Shown in pieces: positions 63,536 to 64,000 of a DNA stretch of 64,000 bases (positions are counted from its first letter, which is position 1; the number at the start of each line of letters is the position of its first letter). The notes below the pieces were generated by a model, which saw nothing but the letters and a program-made list of their open reading frames with translations, did not search any database and had not been told where the DNA came from. This DNA comes from Vibrio salinus (lineage in GTDB: Bacteria > Pseudomonadota > Gammaproteobacteria > Enterobacterales > Vibrionaceae). The DNA lies in the NCBI RefSeq assembly GCF_021272385.1, contig NZ_JAJSDZ010000007.1, positions 310,001-374,000 on the forward strand, given 5' to 3'. Both the position numbers and the translations under genes were made by a program.

Positions 63536-64000
63536 AAGGTACAACCAACCTTCATGTGTTTTTATATAGGTAATATCGGTTACCCATGATTGGTTTGGCG
63601 CTGTTGGATTGAACTCTCTGGCTAATTTATTAGCCGAAATGATATGTTCAGTACCCGCTTTAGCTCTGGGTTTTCGATACCCACGTTGTGACTGTAAACC
63701 TTCTCGTTTCATCAAACGATGTACTTGATTAATTCCACAGGTTTCACCTTCATCGCGTAAGTCACTGTATATCTTTCGATAGTCATATACCCCTCCTGAT
63801 TCCAGCCAAAACTGTTTGATCAGTCCAAGAAGATATTTACGCCGTTTCTCTTGTTTACTGTCAGGTTGTTTCATCCAGGCATAATAACCACTGGGATGAA
63901 CCTCAAGAACTTTACACATCCGTCTAACAGGCCAAACAGACTGATTGGCTTTAATAAAGGCGTACCTCAGTCGGACTGGCTTGCGAAGTACACCGCGGCT
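63536..64000 (-). pseudogene. outer IS3-family orfB, N-terminal fragment
   Basis: The orfB frame enters from the window end and reads LRYAFIKANQSVWPVRRMCK, VLEVHPSGYYAWMKQPDSKQ, later NQSWVTDITYIKTHEGWLYL, where the first catalytic Asp is present. It breaks at 63536. About 90 residues expected between this piece and the C-terminal piece are missing on both sides of the inner element. The start overlaps the orfA end in the -1 frame, the usual IS3 programmed-frameshift layout. Confidence 0.88.
63967..64000 (-). CDS. outer IS3-family orfA, last ten codons
   Basis: Minus-strand reading AAVYFASQSD followed by TGA is the typical orfA ending. The rest lies outside the window. Confidence 0.6.
   Translation of the reverse strand, partial: AAVYFASQSD

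Larger units (their letters stand above)
62773..64000 (-). mobile_element. IS3-family insertion sequence, interrupted and truncated by the window end
   Basis: The two pieces of an orfB transposase, the tail of an orfA and a probable terminal repeat starting TGAATAGCCACCG at 62773 belong to one IS3-type element on the minus strand. Its middle has been replaced by a second, shorter element at 63024-63535. The left boundary is inferred from the usual TGAAT-type IS3 end; the right boundary lies beyond the window. Confidence 0.7.

Overview
The window looks like a Vibrionaceae chromosome, most likely genus Vibrio. The protein sequences are close to Enterobacteria/Vibrio orthologues (UvrD, RecQ, RarD, YicC, RNase PH, PyrE, SlmA, CoaBC, RadC, L28/L33, MutM, CoaD). 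The gene order yicC / rph / pyrE / lpxM-like / lpxL / slmA / coaBC / radC / rpmB / rpmG / mutM / coaD / LPS core cluster / waaF / hldD / O-antigen locus is, from memory, the one found in Vibrio cholerae and relatives. No species is claimed. The housekeeping part reads as moderate GC. The surface-polysaccharide genes from about 34 kb onward are visibly AT-richer, which is usual for exchangeable O-antigen and capsule DNA.

Layout. 1-7.2 kb: the end of an exo/endonuclease-phosphatase protein, uvrD, a CsrB-family regulatory RNA on the minus strand with a GacA/VarA-type upstream box, rarD, recQ, a small DUF3630-like gene and a YjbQ-family gene. 7.2-10.9 kb: a four-gene minus-strand operon encoding a TetR/CecR-like repressor, an HlyD-like lipoprotein adaptor, an ABC ATPase and an ABC-2 permease. 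11.2-16.4 kb: a GltD-like flavoprotein with ferredoxin domain and the giant pyruvate:flavodoxin oxidoreductase NifJ. 17-19.7 kb: a large orphan lipoprotein, then a deletion scar in which the front of a STAS-domain gene is joined to the tail of a glycosyltransferase gene. This is probably what remains of a syp-like polysaccharide locus. 20-30.5 kb: conserved housekeeping genes. A four-helix-bundle (S23-family) gene framed by short tandem repeats is inserted between radC and rpmB.

30.6-47.6 kb: lipid A-core assembly. Three GT9 heptosyltransferase-family genes besides waaF, a WaaE-like GT2, Kdo kinase, GT25, two WavE-family genes, Kdo transferase WaaA, a GT32 and a GT4 enzyme, the O-antigen ligase WaaL, WaaF and HldD. 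Embedded in the waaA operon is a small group (nucleotidyltransferase, nucleotidyltransferase-kinase fusion, HAD phosphatase) that could make an activated non-sugar substituent.

47.8-62.7 kb: the O-antigen/capsule-type locus. A plus-strand block holds rmlB-rmlA-acyltransferase-wecE-wecB, four glycosyltransferase-like genes and a PglK-like ABC flippase; no Wzx, Wzy or Wzz is seen. A convergent, tightly overlapped minus-strand block of five genes follows (GDPD-like, HAD phosphatase, degenerate nucleotidyltransferase fused to an NTF2-like domain, cupin, intact nucleotidyltransferase). This five-gene block is the best candidate here for an undescribed pathway. 62.8-64 kb: two IS3-family remnants, one nested in the other, close the window.
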